Below, piece by piece: positions 5,745 through 15,207 of a stretch of 33,746 nt of DNA. This DNA is from Myxococcota bacterium (GTDB lineage Bacteria > Myxococcota_A > UBA9160 > UBA6930). A program made the position numbers and the translations under genes. Within the stretch, counting starts at the first letter, position 1. Each line of letters opens with the position of its first letter. A model generated the notes under the pieces. That model was not told the origin of the DNA, made no database searches, and saw only the letters and a list, made by a program, of their open reading frames with translations. The DNA lies in NCBI GenBank assembly GCA_030065975.1, contig JASJCN010000012.1:1-33746 (forward strand). Direction: 5' to 3'.

Positions 5745-8687
5745 ATGTCGAACAGCGAGAGCGCGGGCACCGGCCCCTTCCGGCGACGACTGGTCGTCGT
5801 CGGGAACGGCATGGTCGGCCACCGCTTCTGCGAGCGGCTGGTGGAGCTCGGGCTCACCGACCGCTTCGAGGTGACGGTTCTCGGCGAGGAGACGCGCGCC
5901 GCCTACGACCGCGTGCACCTGAGCGAGTTCTTCGCGGGACGGGGTGCCGAGGAGCTCACCATCGCGTCCCTCGACTGGTACGCCGAGCACGGCCTCGCTC
6001 TGGAGCTCGGCCGCGCCGTCGAGCGAATCGACCGCGAGAACCGCCGCGTCCTCGTCCGGGGCGGGGCGTCCTTCGACTACGACGTGCTGGTCATGGCCAG
6101 CGGCTCGACGCCCTTCGTGCTGCCCGTTCCGGGCGTCGAGCTGTCTGGCGTCTTCCTCTATCGCACAATCGACGACCTGGCGGCGATCCAGGCGTGGGCG
6201 CGGGGCAAGACGCGGGCGGCGGTGGTGGGCGGAGGCCTCCTCGGGCTCGAGGCCGCGAAGGCCGTGCTCGACATGGGCCTCGAGGCCCACGTGATCGAGT
6301 ACGCCGACCGCCTGATGCCGCGCCAGCTCGACGCCATGGGCGGTGCGCTGCTGCGAAACGCCATCGAGGACCTCGGCGTGCAGGTGCACCTCGGCGCCGC
6401 GACCGAGGCCTTCGACGGTGAGCACGCCGTCGAGTCGGTGCGCATGGAGGGGCGCGGGAGCCTCGACGTCGACATGGTGATCCTCTCCGCCGGAATCCGT
6501 CCGCGCGACGAGCTCGCGCGCGAGTGCGGGCTCGAGGTCGCGGAGCGCGGCGGCATCCAGGTAAACGACGGGCTCCGGACCAGCGATCCCCACATCTTCG
6601 GCATCGGCGAGTGCGTGGTGCACGGCGGCGTGCACTACGGCCTGGTGGCTCCGGGCTACGAGATGGCCGACGTGCTGGCGCGCCGCCTGGCCGGCGACGA
6701 CGTCGCGTTCCGCGGCGCGGATCTCTCGGCCAAGCTCAAGCTGCTCGGCGTCGACGTGGCGAGCTTCGGCGAGGCCTTCGTCGATCTCGAGCGGCCCGGC
6801 GAGACGCGCTCCCTGGTCTTCGAGGATCGCACCCAGGGCATCTACCAGAAGCTCCTCTTCGACGCCGAGGCGAAACGGCTCCTCGGCGGCATCCTGGTCG
6901 GCGACGCCGACCCCTACATGCAGCTCCAGGCGCTCGCGAAGAGCGACGCCGAGATCCCCGTTCCGCCCCGCGAGCTGCTCTTCCCCGCCGCCGGGGCCGA
7001 GTCGACGGGCGCGGCCGACCTCCCCGACGACGCGCAGATCTGCTCGTGCAACGCCGTCACCAAGGGCGACCTGGTCTGCGCCATCGCCGACGGAATCACC
7101 GGCCTCGCCGACCTGAAGGCCGAGACGAAGGCCGCGACCGGCTGCGGCGGCTGCCAGCCCGGAGTGATCCAGATCCTGAACGCCGAGCTCGAGAAGCAGG
7201 GCCATCAGGTGACGGGCCACCTGTGCGAGCACTTCGCCCACACGCGCCAGGAGCTGTTCTGGATCGTGAAGATGGGGCGCATCGAGAGCTTCGACGCGCT
7301 GCTCGAGAGCCACGGGCAGGGCGACGGCTGCGAGGTCTGCCGGCCGGCGGTGGCGTCGATCCTGGCGGCGACCTGGAACGACCTGATCGTGAACCACGCG
7401 ACGATCCAGGACACCAACGATCGCTTCCTCGCCAACATCCAACGCGGCGGCACCTACTCGGTGATCCCCCGCGTACCCGGCGGCGAGATCACGCCCGAGA
7501 AGCTGATCGTGCTCGGCGAGGTCGCGAAGAAGTACGACCTCTACTGCAAGATCACCGGCGGCCAGCGCATCGACCTGCTCGGCGCCCGCGTGGAGCAGCT
7601 GCCCGCGATCTGGGAAGAGCTCGTCGAGGCCGGCTTCGAGAGTGGCCACGCCTACGGCAAGGCCATGCGCACGGTCAAGAGCTGCATCGGCTCCACCTGG
7701 TGCCGCTACGGCGTGCAGGACTCGACCGCCTTCGCCATCCGGGTGGAGGAGCGCTACCGCGGCCTGCGCGCGCCCCACAAGCTCAAGTCCGCGGTGTCGG
7801 GCTGCATTCGAGAGTGCGCCGAGGCCCAGAACAAGGACTTCGGGATCATCGCCACCGAGAAGGGCTGGAACGTCTACCTCTGCGGCAACGGCGGCAGCAA
7901 CCCGCGCCACGGCGACCTGTTCGCCACCGACGTCCCGGACGACGAGGTGATCCGCATCCTGGACCGCTTCCTGATGTTCTACATCCAGACGGCCAAGCCG
8001 CTCCAGCGCACCGCGCGCTGGCTCGAGGAGCTCGACGGCGGCATCGCCCAGCTGAAGCGGGTGGTCCTGGAGGACGCCCTCGGGATCGGCGACCAGCTCG
8101 AGGCCGACATACAGAAGCTCGTCGACACCTACGCCTGCGAGTGGAAGGCCGTGGTCGAGTCGCCGGAGCTGCGGGCTCGGTTCCGCCACTTCGCCGACGG
8201 CGACGAGGCCGACGACGGAATCCACTTCGTGCGCGAGCGGAGCCAGAAGCAGCCCGCGCCGTGGCCGACGGACACGCCGGGCGCCGTCGTGGGAGATCTC
8301 CCCCCCGAGGAGACCTGGAGCTGGCAGTCCCTCGCGCGCGTCGACCAGGTGCCGGAGAACGGGGGCACCACCGTGCGCTACGGGTCGATGCAGATCGCCG
8401 TCTACCACTTCGCGCGGCGCGGCCAGTGGTTCGCCACCCAGGCCACGTGTCCGCACAAGCGCGACAACGTGCTCGGCCGGGGCCTCCTCGGCGATCAGGC
8501 CGGCGAGCCCAAGGTCGCGTGCCCGCTGCACAAGAAGACCTTCTCGCTGCTCACCGGGAAGGGCCTCTCCGACCCGGGCTACCAGATCCGCACCTTCCCC
8601 GTGGAGGTCTGCGGCGAGGAGATCTTCGTGAAGCTTCCGCCGGCGGACGCGCTCGAGGCGGTCTCCGCCTGCAAGGCTCACGCATGA
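5745..8687 (+). CDS. nirB: NADH-dependent nitrite reductase, NirB-NirD fusion
   Basis: A 980-residue siroheme nitrite reductase reducing nitrite to ammonium with NADH in the cytoplasm. ATG 5745 is chosen because VVVGNGMVGHRF, the FAD-binding motif, follows at about residue 15, as in NirB. Order of domains: FAD/NADH oxidoreductase (~10-320, with VVGGGLLGLEAAK); BFD-like [2Fe-2S] domain with C433, C435, C467, C470; the CEHFAHTRQELF segment; ferredoxin-like half-domains; siroheme/[4Fe-4S] ligands C647, C653, C687, C691 (CX5C and CX3C); and a C-terminal Rieske [2Fe-2S] domain with C902, H904, C926, H929. The Rieske part equals NirD, normally a separate small subunit. Its TGA overlaps the next ATG (ATGA, 8684-8687), implying translational coupling to the ferredoxin/anchor gene. 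An assimilatory role is inferred from neighbours. Confidence 0.96.
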   Translation: MSNSESAGTGPFRRRLVVVGNGMVGHRFCERLVELGLTDRFEVTVLGEETRAAYDRVHLSEFFAGRGAEELTIASLDWYAEHGLALELGRAVERIDRENRRVLVRGGASFDYDVLVMASGSTPFVLPVPGVELSGVFLYRTIDDLAAIQAWARGKTRAAVVGGGLLGLEAAKAVLDMGLEAHVIEYADRLMPRQLDAMGGALLRNAIEDLGVQVHLGAATEAFDGEHAVESVRMEGRGSLDVDMVILSAGIRPRDELARECGLEVAERGGIQVNDGLRTSDPHIFGIGECVVHGGVHYGLVAPGYEMADVLARRLAGDDVAFRGADLSAKLKLLGVDVASFGEAFVDLERPGETRSLVFEDRTQGIYQKLLFDAEAKRLLGGILVGDADPYMQLQALAKSDAEIPVPPRELLFPAAGAESTGAADLPDDAQICSCNAVTKGDLVCAIADGITGLADLKAETKAATGCGGCQPGVIQILNAELEKQGHQVTGHLCEHFAHTRQELFWIVKMGRIESFDALLESHGQGDGCEVCRPAVASILAATWNDLIVNHATIQDTNDRFLANIQRGGTYSVIPRVPGGEITPEKLIVLGEVAKKYDLYCKITGGQRIDLLGARVEQLPAIWEELVEAGFESGHAYGKAMRTVKSCIGSTWCRYGVQDSTAFAIRVEERYRGLRAPHKLKSAVSGCIRECAEAQNKDFGIIATEKGWNVYLCGNGGSNPRHGDLFATDVPDDEVIRILDRFLMFYIQTAKPLQRTARWLEELDGGIAQLKRVVLEDALGIGDQLEADIQKLVDTYACEWKAVVESPELRARFRHFADGDEADDGIHFVRERSQKQPAPWPTDTPGAVVGDLPPEETWSWQSLARVDQVPENGGTTVRYGSMQIAVYHFARRGQWFATQATCPHKRDNVLGRGLLGDQAGEPKVACPLHKKTFSLLTGKGLSDPGYQIRTFPVEVCGEEIFVKLPPADALEAVSACKAHA

Positions 8688-10357
8688 GCGCCCAGCCGAT
8701 CCCCGATTCGCGAAGCGTGCTCGAGGCGGGCGGGAGCCTGGTCGAGGCCCTGCTGGCCGACCAGCGCTCGCTCTCGGCCGTGGACGAGTTCTCGCGCCGC
8801 CACGACGACGGCGACCTCCCGCCCGCCGCCCTCTACGAAGAGCGCATCCCCGTCGGCCGCACGCCGCTCCCCGGCCAGCAGCTCGCCTTCCGTGTCGACC
8901 TCGACAGCTGCACCGGCTGCAAGGCGTGCGTCACGGCGTGCCACAGCCTGAACGGCCTGGCCGACGACGAGACCTGGCGCGACGTCGGGCTCCTGATCGG
9001 TGACGCCGGGGGCTTGGCGCAGCAGCAGACCGTCACCACGGCGTGTCACCACTGCGAGGATCCCGCCTGCCTGAACGGCTGCCCCGTACAGGCCTACGAG
9101 AAGGATCCCATCACGGGCATCGTCCGGCACCTCGACGACCAGTGCATCGGCTGCCAGTACTGCATGCTCAAGTGCCTCTACGACGTGCCCAAGTACAGCC
9201 ACGATCTCGGCATCGTGCGCAAGTGCGACATGTGCACCGGGCGTCTGGCCCAGGGCGAGGCGCCCGCCTGCGTGCAGGGCTGCCCCAACGGCGCGATCAC
9301 CATCCAGATCGTCGACCAGCACGGCGAGGGCGGCGCGACGCCGCTACTCCCCACCGCGAAGGGCGCGATCCCGGACTCGGCGATCACCCGGCCCACCACG
9401 CGCTACGTCTCGCGGCGCGAGCACGAGCTGCGCCCGGCGGGCCTCGAGCGGCTGGCGCCGGCCGAGGCGCACGACCCCCTCGCCATCATGCTGGTGCTGA
9501 TGCAGCTCTCCGTCGGAGCCCTCTTCTTCGGCGTGATCTCTTCCCTCCTCGGCGTCGCGAGCCCCTGGGCCAGCACCCTCGTCTTGCTGCTCTCGGCGGG
9601 GAGCGCAGGCCTGGGCCTCGGGGCCGCGACGCTCCACCTCGGTCGACCGCTGCTGGCCTATCGCGCCTTCCTCGGCTGGAAGACCTCGTGGATGAGCCGC
9701 GAGATCCTGACCTTCGGCGCCTACGTCCCCGCGCTGGTCGGCGTGGCCGCGTTGTCCCTGCTCGTGACGACCGGCGGGCTCACGCTCGTGCCCGAGCGCA
9801 TGCTCTCGGTCGCCGGGGCGCTGCTGCCCTTCGCGAGTCTCGGCGTCCTCGTCATCGGCATCGCCGGCACGTTCTGCTCGATGATGATCTACGTCGACAC
9901 CCGGCGGCGCGCCTGGGCGTTGTCGCGGACCGCGCCCGTCTTCGTCGGCACGCTGCTCGGGCTCGGCGCCCTGGGGACGGCGCTCGTCGCGGGCGTCGCC
10001 TCCTGGATCGAGGGCACGTCGCTGCCCGGGCTCGCGAGCGCGCTGCTGCTGCTCGCGGTGGCCGTCCTCGCCGCCAAGGTCGCGAGCGAGGCCTGGCTCG
10101 CCGCTCGAAGCGACGAGTCGAGCGAGCTCGTTCGCACGGCCCGGCTGCTGCGCGGCCCCTTGAAGGATCGCTTCCAGCTGCGCCTCGCCCTGGCCGGCGC
10201 CGGGCTGCTCGCGGCCCTGCTGGCGGCCGTGCTCTCGACGCCCGCCGCCACCGCGTGCGTCGCCCTGGCCGCGCTGCTCACGACCGGACTCGGCGAGCTG
10301 CTCGAGCGGCACCTCTACTTCACCGCCGAAGCCACGCCGGGCATGCCCGGACACTGA
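8684..10357 (+). CDS. Fused DmsB-type four-[4Fe-4S] ferredoxin and DmsC-type membrane anchor
   Basis: A 557-residue protein starting at the ATGA overlap with nirBD. Residues ~66-215 are a DmsB-like electron-transfer subunit with four complete cluster sets: C76/79/82/86, C121/124/129/133, C154/157/160/164 and C181/184/196/200. From about 263 to the end there are eight or so hydrophobic helices typical of the DmsC/YnfH anchor that oxidises quinol. The first 65 residues are an unassigned soluble extension; DmsB normally reaches its first cluster within about 20 residues. DmsB and DmsC are usually separate polypeptides. The gene ends 11 bases before the molybdoenzyme, so the pair should form a membrane-bound quinol:nitrate reductase. 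No twin-arginine signal is present here or on the partner, so the catalytic side should face the cytoplasm. Confidence 0.9.
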   Translation: MSAQPIPDSRSVLEAGGSLVEALLADQRSLSAVDEFSRRHDDGDLPPAALYEERIPVGRTPLPGQQLAFRVDLDSCTGCKACVTACHSLNGLADDETWRDVGLLIGDAGGLAQQQTVTTACHHCEDPACLNGCPVQAYEKDPITGIVRHLDDQCIGCQYCMLKCLYDVPKYSHDLGIVRKCDMCTGRLAQGEAPACVQGCPNGAITIQIVDQHGEGGATPLLPTAKGAIPDSAITRPTTRYVSRREHELRPAGLERLAPAEAHDPLAIMLVLMQLSVGALFFGVISSLLGVASPWASTLVLLLSAGSAGLGLGAATLHLGRPLLAYRAFLGWKTSWMSREILTFGAYVPALVGVAALSLLVTTGGLTLVPERMLSVAGALLPFASLGVLVIGIAGTFCSMMIYVDTRRRAWALSRTAPVFVGTLLGLGALGTALVAGVASWIEGTSLPGLASALLLLAVAVLAAKVASEAWLAARSDESSELVRTARLLRGPLKDRFQLRLALAGAGLLAALLAAVLSTPAATACVALAALLTTGLGELLERHLYFTAEATPGMPGH

Positions 10358-10368
10358 GGAGGCACGGG

Positions 10369-12588
10369 ATGAAATCCAAGCTCCGCCTTGCCGACCTGCC
10401 GCGTCGCCCCGCGGACATCCTGAAGCAGCACGAGGGGCCGCTCACCCGCGATCTGCTGCGAACGCCCGGGCACTTCGGGCTGGGCCAGGTGCCCGAGCGC
10501 CTGGCGCCCGAGGCCACCACCCGCATCGTGTGCGGCTACTGCTCGACGGGCTGCGGCCTCACCGCCCATCTGCGGGGCGGCCGCGCCGTGAACCTCTCGC
10601 CCGACCCGAGCTACCCGGTGAACCTCGGGATGGCCTGCCCCAAGGGCTGGGAGGCGCTCTCCCCCATGCAGGCGCCCGACCGCGCCACCACGCCGCTGCT
10701 GCGCAAGGAGGGAGAGCTCGTGCCCGCGAGCTGGGACGAGGCCCTTGGTGAGATGGCGAGCCGCTTCGGCGCCGTCGCCGAGACCCACGGACAAGGGGCC
10801 GCGGCCTTCCTCTCCACCGGGCAGATCCCCACCGAGGAGATGCTGGCCCTCGGCGTCCTGGCCAAGTTCGGCATGGGGATGCGCCACGGCGACGGCAACA
10901 CCCGCCAGTGCATGGCGACGGCGGTGGTGGCGTACAAGGAGGCGTTCGGCTTCGACGCGCCGCCCTACACCTATGCGGACTTCGAGCAGTCCGACGTGAT
11001 CGTGCTGGTCGGCTCGAACCTGTGTATCGCCCACCCGATCATGTGGGAGCGCATCTGCCGCAACCCGCACGATCCCGAGATCGTGGTCGTCGATCCGCGC
11101 AAGACCGAAACGGCCATGGCGGCGACCCAGCACCACGCGATCCGCCCGAAGTCCGATCTCCCCTTCTTCTACGCGATCGCGCGCGAGCTGATCCGGCGCG
11201 GCGCGATCGACCGCGAGTTCGTGGATGCCCACACCGAGGGCTTCGAGGCGTTCCGCCGCTTCGTCGAGCCCTACGCGATCGAGGCGGTGGCGCCCGACGT
11301 CGGCGTGGCGCCCGACGCGATCCGTCATCTCGCGCGCACCATCGAGCGCGGCGAGCGCGTCTCGTTCTGGTGGACCATGGGCGTGAACCAGAGCCACGAG
11401 GCCGTGCGCACCGCCCAGGCGCTGATCAACCTGGCGCTGCTCACGGGCAACATCGGGCGGCCGGGCACCGGCGCCAACTCGATCACGGGCCAGTGCAACG
11501 CCATGGGCTCGCGGCTCTTCAGCAACACGACCTGCCTGCCCGGCGGCCACGACTTCGAGAACCCCGCCCATCGCACGAAGATCGCCGGGCTCCTCGGCAT
11601 CGAGCCCTCGCGGATCCCCGAAGAGAACAGCCTGGCCTACGACCAGATCCTCGACGAGATCGAGGCCGGGCGGATCCGCGCGCTCTGGGTGATCGCGACC
11701 AACGGCGCCCACTCGTGGATCCAGCAAGGCCGGGCGCGCGAGATCCTCGCGAAGCTCGACGTCCTGGTGGTGCAGGATCTCTATGCCGATACCGAGACGG
11801 CGGTGCTGGCCGACATCGTGCTGCCCGCCGCGGGCTGGGGCGAGAAGGAGGGCACCTTCATCAACTCCGAGCGACGCATCGGGCTGCTGAAGAAGGTGCA
11901 CGAGGCGCCGGGCCAGGCGCTCGCGGACTTCCACATCTTCCGGCTGGTGGCCGAGGCGTTCGGCTGCGGCGATCTCTTCGCGCGCTGGCCCAAGCCCGAG
12001 GACGTGTTCGAGACCATGCAGGAGATCTCGAAGGGGCAGCCCTGCGACATCAGCGGCATCGAGGGCTACGCGATGCTCGAGCGCGAGGGCGGCATCCAGT
12101 GGCCGCTCGCCGAGGGGCAGCCGCTCGAGTCGAGCGAGCGACGCCTCTTTGCCGACGGACGCTTCCCGAGCGCCGACGGCCGCGCGCGCTTCTGCTTCGA
12201 GAGCCCCCGCGCCGCGCCCGAGGCGCCCGACGACGCCTACCCCTTCGTGCTGCTCACCGGACGCGGCTCGTCGAGCCAGTGGCACACCCAGACGCGCACC
12301 CGCCGCTCCGCCGTGCTGCGCAAGCTCTACCGCGACGAGTGCGGCGTGGAGATCCACCCGAAGGACGCCAAGCGGCTCGGGATCGAGCCCGAGGAGGTGG
12401 TGTGCGTGCGCTCCCGGCGTGGATCCCTCGAGGCCCGCGCCTGGGTCCGCGAGACCGTTCCCGAAGGCGCTCTCTTCATCTCCATGCACGACGCGGCGAC
12501 CAACCGGCTGACGCAGAGCGTGGTCGACCCCTACTCGCGGCAGCCCGCCTACAAGCACTGCGCGGTGCGACTGGAGCGAATCGCCTAG
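10369..12588 (+). CDS. nasA: Molybdopterin nitrate reductase catalytic subunit (NasA-like)
   Basis: A 739-residue Mo-bis-MGD oxidoreductase. ATG 10369 follows GAGGAGG that overlaps the previous stop. The N-terminal [4Fe-4S] site is C55, C58, C62 and C90 (CGYCSTGC...MACPKG). C181 in [17 protein letters not shown] is placed as the molybdenum ligand; a cysteine there is shared by Nap/Nas nitrate reductases and some formate dehydrogenases. The molybdopterin and dinucleotide-binding regions run to a C-terminal domain with HTQTRTRRS and the end motif [11 protein letters not shown]. There is no Tat signal, so the enzyme is cytoplasmic. Position after nirBD makes nitrate the likely substrate: nitrate to nitrite, then ammonium by NirBD. 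It lacks the C-terminal BFD-like [2Fe-2S] domain found in Klebsiella NasA, consistent with electrons arriving through the DmsBC-like partner. A formate dehydrogenase is the main alternative and less likely here. Confidence 0.87.
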   Translation: MKSKLRLADLPRRPADILKQHEGPLTRDLLRTPGHFGLGQVPERLAPEATTRIVCGYCSTGCGLTAHLRGGRAVNLSPDPSYPVNLGMACPKGWEALSPMQAPDRATTPLLRKEGELVPASWDEALGEMASRFGAVAETHGQGAAAFLSTGQIPTEEMLALGVLAKFGMGMRHGDGNTRQCMATAVVAYKEAFGFDAPPYTYADFEQSDVIVLVGSNLCIAHPIMWERICRNPHDPEIVVVDPRKTETAMAATQHHAIRPKSDLPFFYAIARELIRRGAIDREFVDAHTEGFEAFRRFVEPYAIEAVAPDVGVAPDAIRHLARTIERGERVSFWWTMGVNQSHEAVRTAQALINLALLTGNIGRPGTGANSITGQCNAMGSRLFSNTTCLPGGHDFENPAHRTKIAGLLGIEPSRIPEENSLAYDQILDEIEAGRIRALWVIATNGAHSWIQQGRAREILAKLDVLVVQDLYADTETAVLADIVLPAAGWGEKEGTFINSERRIGLLKKVHEAPGQALADFHIFRLVAEAFGCGDLFARWPKPEDVFETMQEISKGQPCDISGIEGYAMLEREGGIQWPLAEGQPLESSERRLFADGRFPSADGRARFCFESPRAAPEAPDDAYPFVLLTGRGSSSQWHTQTRTRRSAVLRKLYRDECGVEIHPKDAKRLGIEPEEVVCVRSRRGSLEARAWVRETVPEGALFISMHDAATNRLTQSVVDPYSRQPAYKHCAVRLERIA

Positions 12589-12590
12589 CA

Positions 12591-12642
12591 GGGCTCGGGC
12601 GAAGCCCCGGGCGGGGCTCCGCCCCCTCGGCGGGGTCCGCCG
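12591..12642. terminator. Three consecutive GC-rich hairpins after nasA
   Basis: Directly after the nasA stop come three inverted repeats: GGGCT/AGCCC (12591-12607), GGGGC-TCC-GCCCC (12613-12625) and CGGCGG-GGT-CCGCCG (12628-12642). They separate the nitrate operon from the histidine kinase at 12667. No U-tract follows. They may end the operon transcript, protect its 3' end or belong to a dispersed palindromic repeat family. Confidence 0.5.
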
Positions 12643-12666
12643 AAGGGCTCAATCCGGGCCCCCGGG

Positions 12667-14436
12667 GTGCCGATGAGGGCCCGGGATGCCGCTCTCGTGA
12701 ACCACGCCGCGCTCGCGAACGCCGCGACCTTCGCGCTCACCCTGCTGCTCTTGACCGTCGTCCTGGCCCGGCGCTCGTCGCGCATGGTCGACGGCCTGCT
12801 GTGCCTGCTGCTCTCGGGCATCCTGGTCTGGTCCGGCGGGGCCGTCTGGCGCGCCATGCCAGTGAGCCACGAGCAGATGCTGGCGGCCCATCACGTGGTG
12901 TTCTTCGGCGTCTCCGTGGTGCCGGTCACCTGGTTCCTGCTGTCGCTGGCGGTCACCCGCGTCGCGTGGTTCGAGAAGCGTCCGGCCCACACCCTGTGGC
13001 TCGCGCTTCCGGGCCTGCTCTTCTACCTGGCCTTCGCCACCAATCCGGGGCACGGCCAGTTCGCGCACATCGACTTCGAGGTCTTCGAACGCGGGCCCCT
13101 CTTCTGGGCAATGATCGCCTGGGGCTTCGTGTGCAGCACGGCGGGGACGGTGGTGTTCGTCCGCCACGCGCGCTGGCTCGCCTCCCGCGAGCGCCGCGGT
13201 GCGCTGCTACTGCTCTCGGCCGGCCTGATCCCCCAGTTCTTCGCGGCGACCTACCTGTTCGAGTGGATCGACTGGCCGCTCGATCCCACGCCGGCGTCGC
13301 TCGGCGTCTCGGCGGCGATCCTGTATCCGGTGATCCTCGGCATGCGCGCCTTCGAGGATCTGCCGCTGCTCCGGCGCGACGTGATCGAGCACCTGCCCGA
13401 CCCGGTGCTGATTGCCGATCCCGAGGGCCGGCTCGTCGATCTGAATCCCGCGGCGCGGCGCCTGCTCCCCGAGGCCCGGGCGCTTCGCCACCAGCCCCTG
13501 CAGGAGGTGATCGCGCGCATCTCGCCCCACCACGGGGCGCCCGCCGGCGAGGAGATCCTCGCGTCGGGCGAGGTGATGCTGCCCGACGTGCCTTCCGAGG
13601 ACGGCCGCCACTTCCGCCTGCGCGGGGCGCGGGTGGAATCGCAGTACGGCACCGCGGCCGGCTTCTTCGTCGTGCTCCACGATCGCTCCGACGAGCTGCG
13701 GGCCGAGCGGGCGCTGCGCCAGGCCCAGCGCCTGGACAGCGTGGGCATGCTCGCCGCGGGCATCGCCCACGAGCTGAACAACCCGCTGGCCTTCGTGAAC
13801 GCGAACCTGACGCACCTGTCCGACGCCGTGGCCGCCGCCAAGAGCCACGCGCCCTCCCACGGCCACGAGGCGGAGCTGCTCGACGAGGCGCCCTCGGTGC
13901 TCGCGGAGACCCGCCAGGGCGTCGACCGCATCGCCGAGATCGTCTCGGGCATGCAGCGGCTCTCCCGCCGCACCGACGGCATCCGCGAGCCCCTCGACGT
14001 GGGCCCCGTGGTCGAGGAGGCCGTTCGCATGGCCGCGCTCTCCACCGGCTCGGGCCGGGTGGAGATCGATCTCCCCGAGGATCTCCCGATGGTGACGGGC
14101 TCGCGAGGCGAGCTGGTGCAGGTGCTCTTGAACCTGATCGTGAACGCGCGCCAGGCCCTGGCGGACCGCGAGGACGGCCGCGTGCGGGTGCGCGTGCGCA
14201 GCGCGGACGGCGCCGTGGACATCGAGGTCGAGGACGACGGCCCGGGCATCCCCCAGGCCACCATCGACCGGATCTTCGACCCCTTCTTCACCACCAAGGC
14301 CCCGGATCAGGGCACCGGGCTCGGGCTTCCCATCGCCTACGACCTGGTCCGCGACCACGGCGGGCGCCTGACCGCCGATCGAAGCCCTCTCGGCGGCGCG
14401 CGCTTCACCGTGTGCCTGCCCGCGCGGGCCGCCTAG
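12667..14436 (+). CDS. Orphan 7TM-PAS sensor histidine kinase
   Basis: A 589-residue kinase; GTG 12667 or ATG 12673 could start it, and no good ribosome site separates them. Residues ~12-230 show about seven hydrophobic helices, resembling the HisKA_7TM sensor module. A PAS-like domain follows at ~238-345 (IEHLPDPVLIADPEGRLVDLNPAARRLL). HisKA has H369 in GIAHELNNPLAF; the ATPase domain has NLIVNARQAL, DDGPGIPQATIDRIFDPFFTTK and GTGLGLPIAYDLV. There is no receiver domain and no cognate regulator in the window. It sits 78 bases after the nitrate operon on the same strand, so a nitrogen- or redox-related input is possible but unproven; the hairpins between them argue for separate transcription. 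Its architecture matches the kinase at 2275 apart from the PAS domain. Confidence 0.93.
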   Translation: MPMRARDAALVNHAALANAATFALTLLLLTVVLARRSSRMVDGLLCLLLSGILVWSGGAVWRAMPVSHEQMLAAHHVVFFGVSVVPVTWFLLSLAVTRVAWFEKRPAHTLWLALPGLLFYLAFATNPGHGQFAHIDFEVFERGPLFWAMIAWGFVCSTAGTVVFVRHARWLASRERRGALLLLSAGLIPQFFAATYLFEWIDWPLDPTPASLGVSAAILYPVILGMRAFEDLPLLRRDVIEHLPDPVLIADPEGRLVDLNPAARRLLPEARALRHQPLQEVIARISPHHGAPAGEEILASGEVMLPDVPSEDGRHFRLRGARVESQYGTAAGFFVVLHDRSDELRAERALRQAQRLDSVGMLAAGIAHELNNPLAFVNANLTHLSDAVAAAKSHAPSHGHEAELLDEAPSVLAETRQGVDRIAEIVSGMQRLSRRTDGIREPLDVGPVVEEAVRMAALSTGSGRVEIDLPEDLPMVTGSRGELVQVLLNLIVNARQALADREDGRVRVRVRSADGAVDIEVEDDGPGIPQATIDRIFDPFFTTKAPDQGTGLGLPIAYDLVRDHGGRLTADRSPLGGARFTVCLPARAA

Positions 14437-14446
14437 CCGTTCGCGC

Positions 14447-14896
14447 TCAGAGCGGCAGCGCGTCGAGGGCCACGACCCGGTCGACCTCGAGGGCGGCACG
14501 ACGGTGGGCGAACGCCTGCTGGTACGCGGGGTCGCGCAACAGATCGAGCAGGGCGCCGCGGTCGGGGTACCAGCCCACCACCACCATGTCCTCGTCGGCC
14601 GAGCTGCCGAAGAGGCCGGCCAGGGGCGGGCCCGCTGCGAGGAAGCGGCCCCCGACCCGGGTGAGCGCCTGCATGCTGACGGCGGTGTAGTCCGAGAAGG
14701 CCTGCTGGCCGGTCGCCTCGCGGCCGTCCGGGTAGACGGCCCGCTCGCGCAGCACGAAGTGGTTCACCAGCACCACGGGACCGTTGCTGTCCGAGGCGAA
14801 CAGTCGCCGCCAGCGCTCGAGTGCGGCCATCTCGCCGTCGGGCTCGTAGCGCAGCAGCAGCTCGGCCAGCTCTTCGTCGTCGATCCAGGCATCCAT
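14447..14896 (-). CDS. DUF1330-like small protein, dimeric alpha/beta barrel fold
   Basis: A 149-residue soluble protein starting at ATG 14896 with TGGAGG about 8 bases upstream. Residues ~35-140 read like a DUF1330 / dimeric alpha-beta barrel unit: VVLVNHFVLRERAVYP, AFSDYTAVSMQALTRVGGRFLAAGPP, and DEDMVVVGWYPDRGALLDLLRDPAYQQAFAHRRAALE. The last stretch matches the WPSxxAAxxFxxDPAYQ pattern of that family. The N-terminal ~35 residues are acidic and unassigned. Family function is not settled; some relatives bind small aromatic or lipid ligands. It converges on the histidine kinase with only 10 bases between stops and is divergent from the MFS gene across about 300 bases. No signal peptide is seen. 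Confidence 0.7.
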   Translation of the reverse strand: MDAWIDDEELAELLLRYEPDGEMAALERWRRLFASDSNGPVVLVNHFVLRERAVYPDGREATGQQAFSDYTAVSMQALTRVGGRFLAAGPPLAGLFGSSADEDMVVVGWYPDRGALLDLLRDPAYQQAFAHRRAALEVDRVVALDALPL

Positions 14897-15207
14897 CCTT
14901 GTTCCTCCAGCGTCCCGGGCGGGCGCGGCCGGGATCCTGCAATCGCTTCTTCATCCGCGCCCATGGCGTGGGCGGGCGTCGTTCCGCTATCTGCCGGGCT
15001 CAATCTCGCGAGACCTGCCGGGGTCGAGGCCAGGGCGGCGCAGCCCCGGAGCCCTCTCGCGAGCCCTGCGTCGAGGAGTTGCGCCCGGCTTCGGGTGTGA
15101 GCTCAGCGTTCTCACGAGGGCCTCGCCTCCATGTACTGGACGGGGTCGCGCCAGCCAACCCCGTCGACCCCGTCGACCCCGTCGACCCAGTCGGGCGATG
15201 TGCCGCC
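14897..15207. other. Divergent intergenic region between DUF1330-like and MFS genes
   Basis: This 311-base gap should hold divergent promoters. Apart from the 9-base tandem repeat at 15159-15194 I see no clear operator, RNA gene or conserved small reading frame. An open plus frame runs through it in phase with the MFS gene, but its residues look random and no ribosome site supports a longer MFS protein. Confidence 0.5.
15159..15194. repeat. 9-bp tandem repeat just upstream of the MFS gene
   Basis: Three exact copies of CCCCGTCGA (15159-15185) and a degenerate fourth (CCCAGTCGG) end 13 bases before the MFS start codon. Each junction makes the palindrome GTCGAC. In phase with the MFS gene it would read as repeated VDP. 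It may be a regulator site or an unstable spacer between promoter and start codon. Confidence 0.75.

Noticed and set aside
4983-8681. A 1232-codon open frame antisense to nirBD
   Set aside because: Its residues are low-complexity (V, L, A, R, H, E-rich) without motifs, and nirBD on the plus strand has full catalytic motifs. High GC content makes such antisense frames common.
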